From Endozoicomonas elysicola (GTDB lineage: Bacteria; Pseudomonadota; Gammaproteobacteria; Pseudomonadales; Endozoicomonadaceae), in the NCBI RefSeq assembly GCF_000710775.1, contig NZ_JOJP01000001.1, positions 1,689,825 to 1,753,824 on the forward strand: 64,000 nt of DNA, given 5' to 3'. Below are positions 62,110 through 64,000 of this stretch, one piece after another. Both the position numbers and the translations under genes were made by a program. The notes beneath the pieces are model-generated. The model was not told the DNA's origin and did no database searches. It worked only from the letters and a program-made list of their open reading frames with translations. Each line of letters starts with the position of its first letter. The first letter of the stretch is position 1.

Positions 62110-63837
62110 CTACAGCTGGCTGTTATTTAGTTTCATAAATAGTGCTGTTGGTTGAAAATGAGTTTTTACTTGCGGCGGATTATAATCATTTAGAGTAAGA
62201 ATGCCTGTTTGATGATTATATTGGCACAAGCCTAGGTTCACCAGTTCATTGATACTGTTATAAGCAGTGCGAGGGTGTATATTTTCCAGACCGAAAAATT
62301 GCAGGTTAGTATTCCAGTATATTTGCAGTGCATTTAGATCAAGCTTAAGCTCATTTCTCAATATTTCATGCCATTGGGTAAATTTTCGATAGCCATAAAT
62401 ATCTTGCATAATCCACTCTAGCATTGAGTTTTTTGGGGGTTCAGAAAAGCTCTGTGATGGGAATATCAAGGGTTGATTGCCATCTCCCACTTCAGAAGTG
62501 CAATGTGGCATGTGTTGAACTGACGGGTTTGGAAAGTCTGGTAATTGGGTGGTTGAGGAGAGTCGGGATCCTTTCATATTAGTCATAATCAAAGCCTGCC
62601 GAGTCACTGGGTGTTGGCCATTCAAACAGTAAACGTTACGGCCAGTATCGTAAGTCCAGTAGTTTTGGGTTGCAAAAAATCGAGCAACAAAATCAAATCC
62701 AGTCTGATGAGTGTATCCAGGTGAGTGTAGGGATAACCAATGGTGAGTAAGCTTGTCAATATTAATAGTTAACTCACCATTTGATCTATTATGCCATTTT
62801 GCAAAGCGTTGGTGCGAATCAGCATCAGAAAAAATAAAGGACAAGCAACCTTCACAGGTTTTAGGTGTATTAAACACTGATGTTGTCGGTTCAACTTTGC
62901 TTGTTGAATGGCTGTAAACGGGAGGAGGGAGTTCTTTTATTGGAGAGTCTGGTAGCTCTCCTTCTGCTTTTTTCCAAATATCGATAATATTCTTAAGTGT
63001 TCCAGGGGAGATGTCTTCTATAGCTACAGCTGCATCTTGAAGAGTGCTTGTACTTGTATGAGAAGTAGTTGATTTTTCAGTGGGTAGTGTTCTCTGACAG
63101 TTGTTTGCCACAGCTATGGTACTGGCTGGATAGTTTCTGTGTTTAAGTTGAAAAACAGGTTCATCTTGAGAGTCTGGATTTTTTAGAAAGATAATGTCCC
63201 CTTTTTCGGACTCCTTCTTTAAGGCACCTTGCAATGTTTCACCATTAGCCACCCCATATCTTTGCTGAAATGAATACCATTCGCTCTTCAATTGAGAGGA
63301 ATTTATTACTTTTAATATTCCTTGGTTTCTATCAGCCCATATTACAGACAAACCAATTTCGGCCTGATTTTCCAAAAAGTTGCAGCAGTATAGTTGCGCC
63401 GTAGAGGAAGTTACATTCTGAGTTGTTGCGGTTGCACGGCCGAGCCTGCTTGAAGAATGTTGATGTGGGAACTGTTGTTTAGGTGACTCAGACTCTTTAT
63501 ATCGTTCAGGCCTCTGGTAGGGAGTATGTTGATTACGTGATGCAGTATTTGAGACCATTTTGTTGACCAACTCTGTTTCCTGCCTTAGTAGCTGGTATCG
63601 ACTATGGTTAGATACTCCTTTTATATCTTTTGCATGACATATTTCAATAAGCAGTTTCTTTGGATCTATGTCCCATTCGGCACTAAGTGAGTGCCAGCTA
63701 TTTATCTCCAAAATACGGTTCTTCTTATCAACCCAACTGGCTGCTCTCGACTCATTTGCTTTTTTTACCAAAAATGAATGTAGCTCGGATGGTTGCTGAG
63801 GAGTCAAATAAGCTTCTGTGGAAGGCTGAACGTTCAT
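62110..63837 (-). CDS. Four-module Trp-repeat protein resembling tandem ETS/IRF-like winged helices
   Basis: 575 residues from the ATG at 63837, but the frame stays open to the right edge (64000) with plausible protein text, so the gene may start outside the window. The sequence has four tandem modules of about 75 residues near 19-90, 150-236, 330-408 and 472-552. Each begins with an aromatic-rich helix and has two Trp residues 19-20 apart with a hydrophobic strand between: W35/W55, W167/W187, W348/W367, W489/W508. Modules 2-4 end in a beta-hairpin-like segment (EPVFQLKH, GRNVYCLNG, TGILTLND). The order and spacing recall the ETS domain (two of the three Trp repeats, GxFK strand, wing). The Arg pair that ETS uses to read GGAA is not kept. 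The linkers are low-complexity S/T/P/Q. No Sec signal in the visible part. Confidence 0.6.
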   Translation of the reverse strand: MNVQPSTEAYLTPQQPSELHSFLVKKANESRAASWVDKKNRILEINSWHSLSAEWDIDPKKLLIEICHAKDIKGVSNHSRYQLLRQETELVNKMVSNTASRNQHTPYQRPERYKESESPKQQFPHQHSSSRLGRATATTQNVTSSTAQLYCCNFLENQAEIGLSVIWADRNQGILKVINSSQLKSEWYSFQQRYGVANGETLQGALKKESEKGDIIFLKNPDSQDEPVFQLKHRNYPASTIAVANNCQRTLPTEKSTTSHTSTSTLQDAAVAIEDISPGTLKNIIDIWKKAEGELPDSPIKELPPPVYSHSTSKVEPTTSVFNTPKTCEGCLSFIFSDADSHQRFAKWHNRSNGELTINIDKLTHHWLSLHSPGYTHQTGFDFVARFFATQNYWTYDTGRNVYCLNGQHPVTRQALIMTNMKGSRLSSTTQLPDFPNPSVQHMPHCTSEVGDGNQPLIFPSQSFSEPPKNSMLEWIMQDIYGYRKFTQWHEILRNELKLDLNALQIYWNTNLQFFGLENIHPRTAYNSINELVNLGLCQYNHQTGILTLNDYNPPQVKTHFQPTALFMKLNNSQL

Positions 63838-64000
63838 CTGTCTTTGTATAACAGGAGTGGTGGGTGGTTTACATGTGCTGCCGGATTCGAGATGACTTCC
63901 GTTGCATAGTGCACTGGCAACCTGCCATTGGTTATGTGCTCCCGGTGCATGAGGGGTATTAAGGTGGTGGGTGGCTTGGGTCGTGTATTCGGGAGAGAAG

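Overview
The window reads as a chromosomal segment of a host-associated gammaproteobacterium. The housekeeping genes (anmK, tyrS, lgt-thyA, rimK, prkA-yeaH-spoVR, yccS) are of gammaproteobacterial type. The lineage is most likely close to Endozoicomonas or other Oceanospirillales; this is inference from gene content, effector-like proteins and many palindromic repeats, since no rRNA or other taxonomic marker is present. Both edges cut genes: anmK runs off the left end, and the frame of the last minus-strand gene is still open at the right end.

Layout. 1-8.4 kb: anmK (partial), an M23 peptidoglycan hydrolase, a low-complexity protein with hydrophobic segments, tyrS, and the three AmmeMemoRadiSam genes (AMMECR1 and MEMO1 proteins on the minus strand, the radical SAM enzyme divergent). 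8.6-14.3 kb: a secreted transglutaminase-fold protein facing an autotransporter, a small helical protein and a YkgJ-type cysteine-cluster protein. 14.3-40.7 kb: a carbohydrate block. Maltoporin and malE-F-G-K-Q are on the minus strand and import and process maltodextrins. Divergently, glgP, glgB, glgX, pgm, glgC, glgA and a second glgB form a complete glycogen synthesis and breakdown set. An unrelated Ala/Thr-rich single-pass membrane protein sits between the first glgB and glgX. 40.8-49.6 kb: a DUF2726/zinc-ribbon protein, a cold-shock gene that has lost its N-terminal RNA-binding motif, a CDF metal exporter, the prkA-yeaH-spoVR stress operon and a TauE/SafE permease. 49.7-53.7 kb: a small membrane protein, an L,D-transpeptidase and lgt-thyA. 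53.7-64 kb: a large protein with the SopB/IpgD-type phosphoinositide phosphatase active site, an AstE/AspA-like deacylase with rimK, a YccS-like FUSC protein, and a protein built of four tandem Trp-repeat modules.

How it fits together. LamB and MalEFGK would bring in maltodextrins. MalQ and GlgP would convert them to glucose and glucose-1-phosphate. Pgm, GlgC, GlgA and GlgB store carbon as glycogen, and GlgX and GlgP release it. The most novel-looking parts are the SopB/IpgD-like protein (53726-56317), the four-module Trp-repeat protein, whose pattern resembles an ETS/IRF winged helix (62110 to the right edge), and a set of palindromic elements. The elements include an ERIC-like 126-bp repeat between pgm and glgC and several MITE-like elements with long inverted repeats near 0.7, 51.7, 56.4 and 56.8 kb. 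No tRNA, rRNA, CRISPR array or intact transposase was seen.
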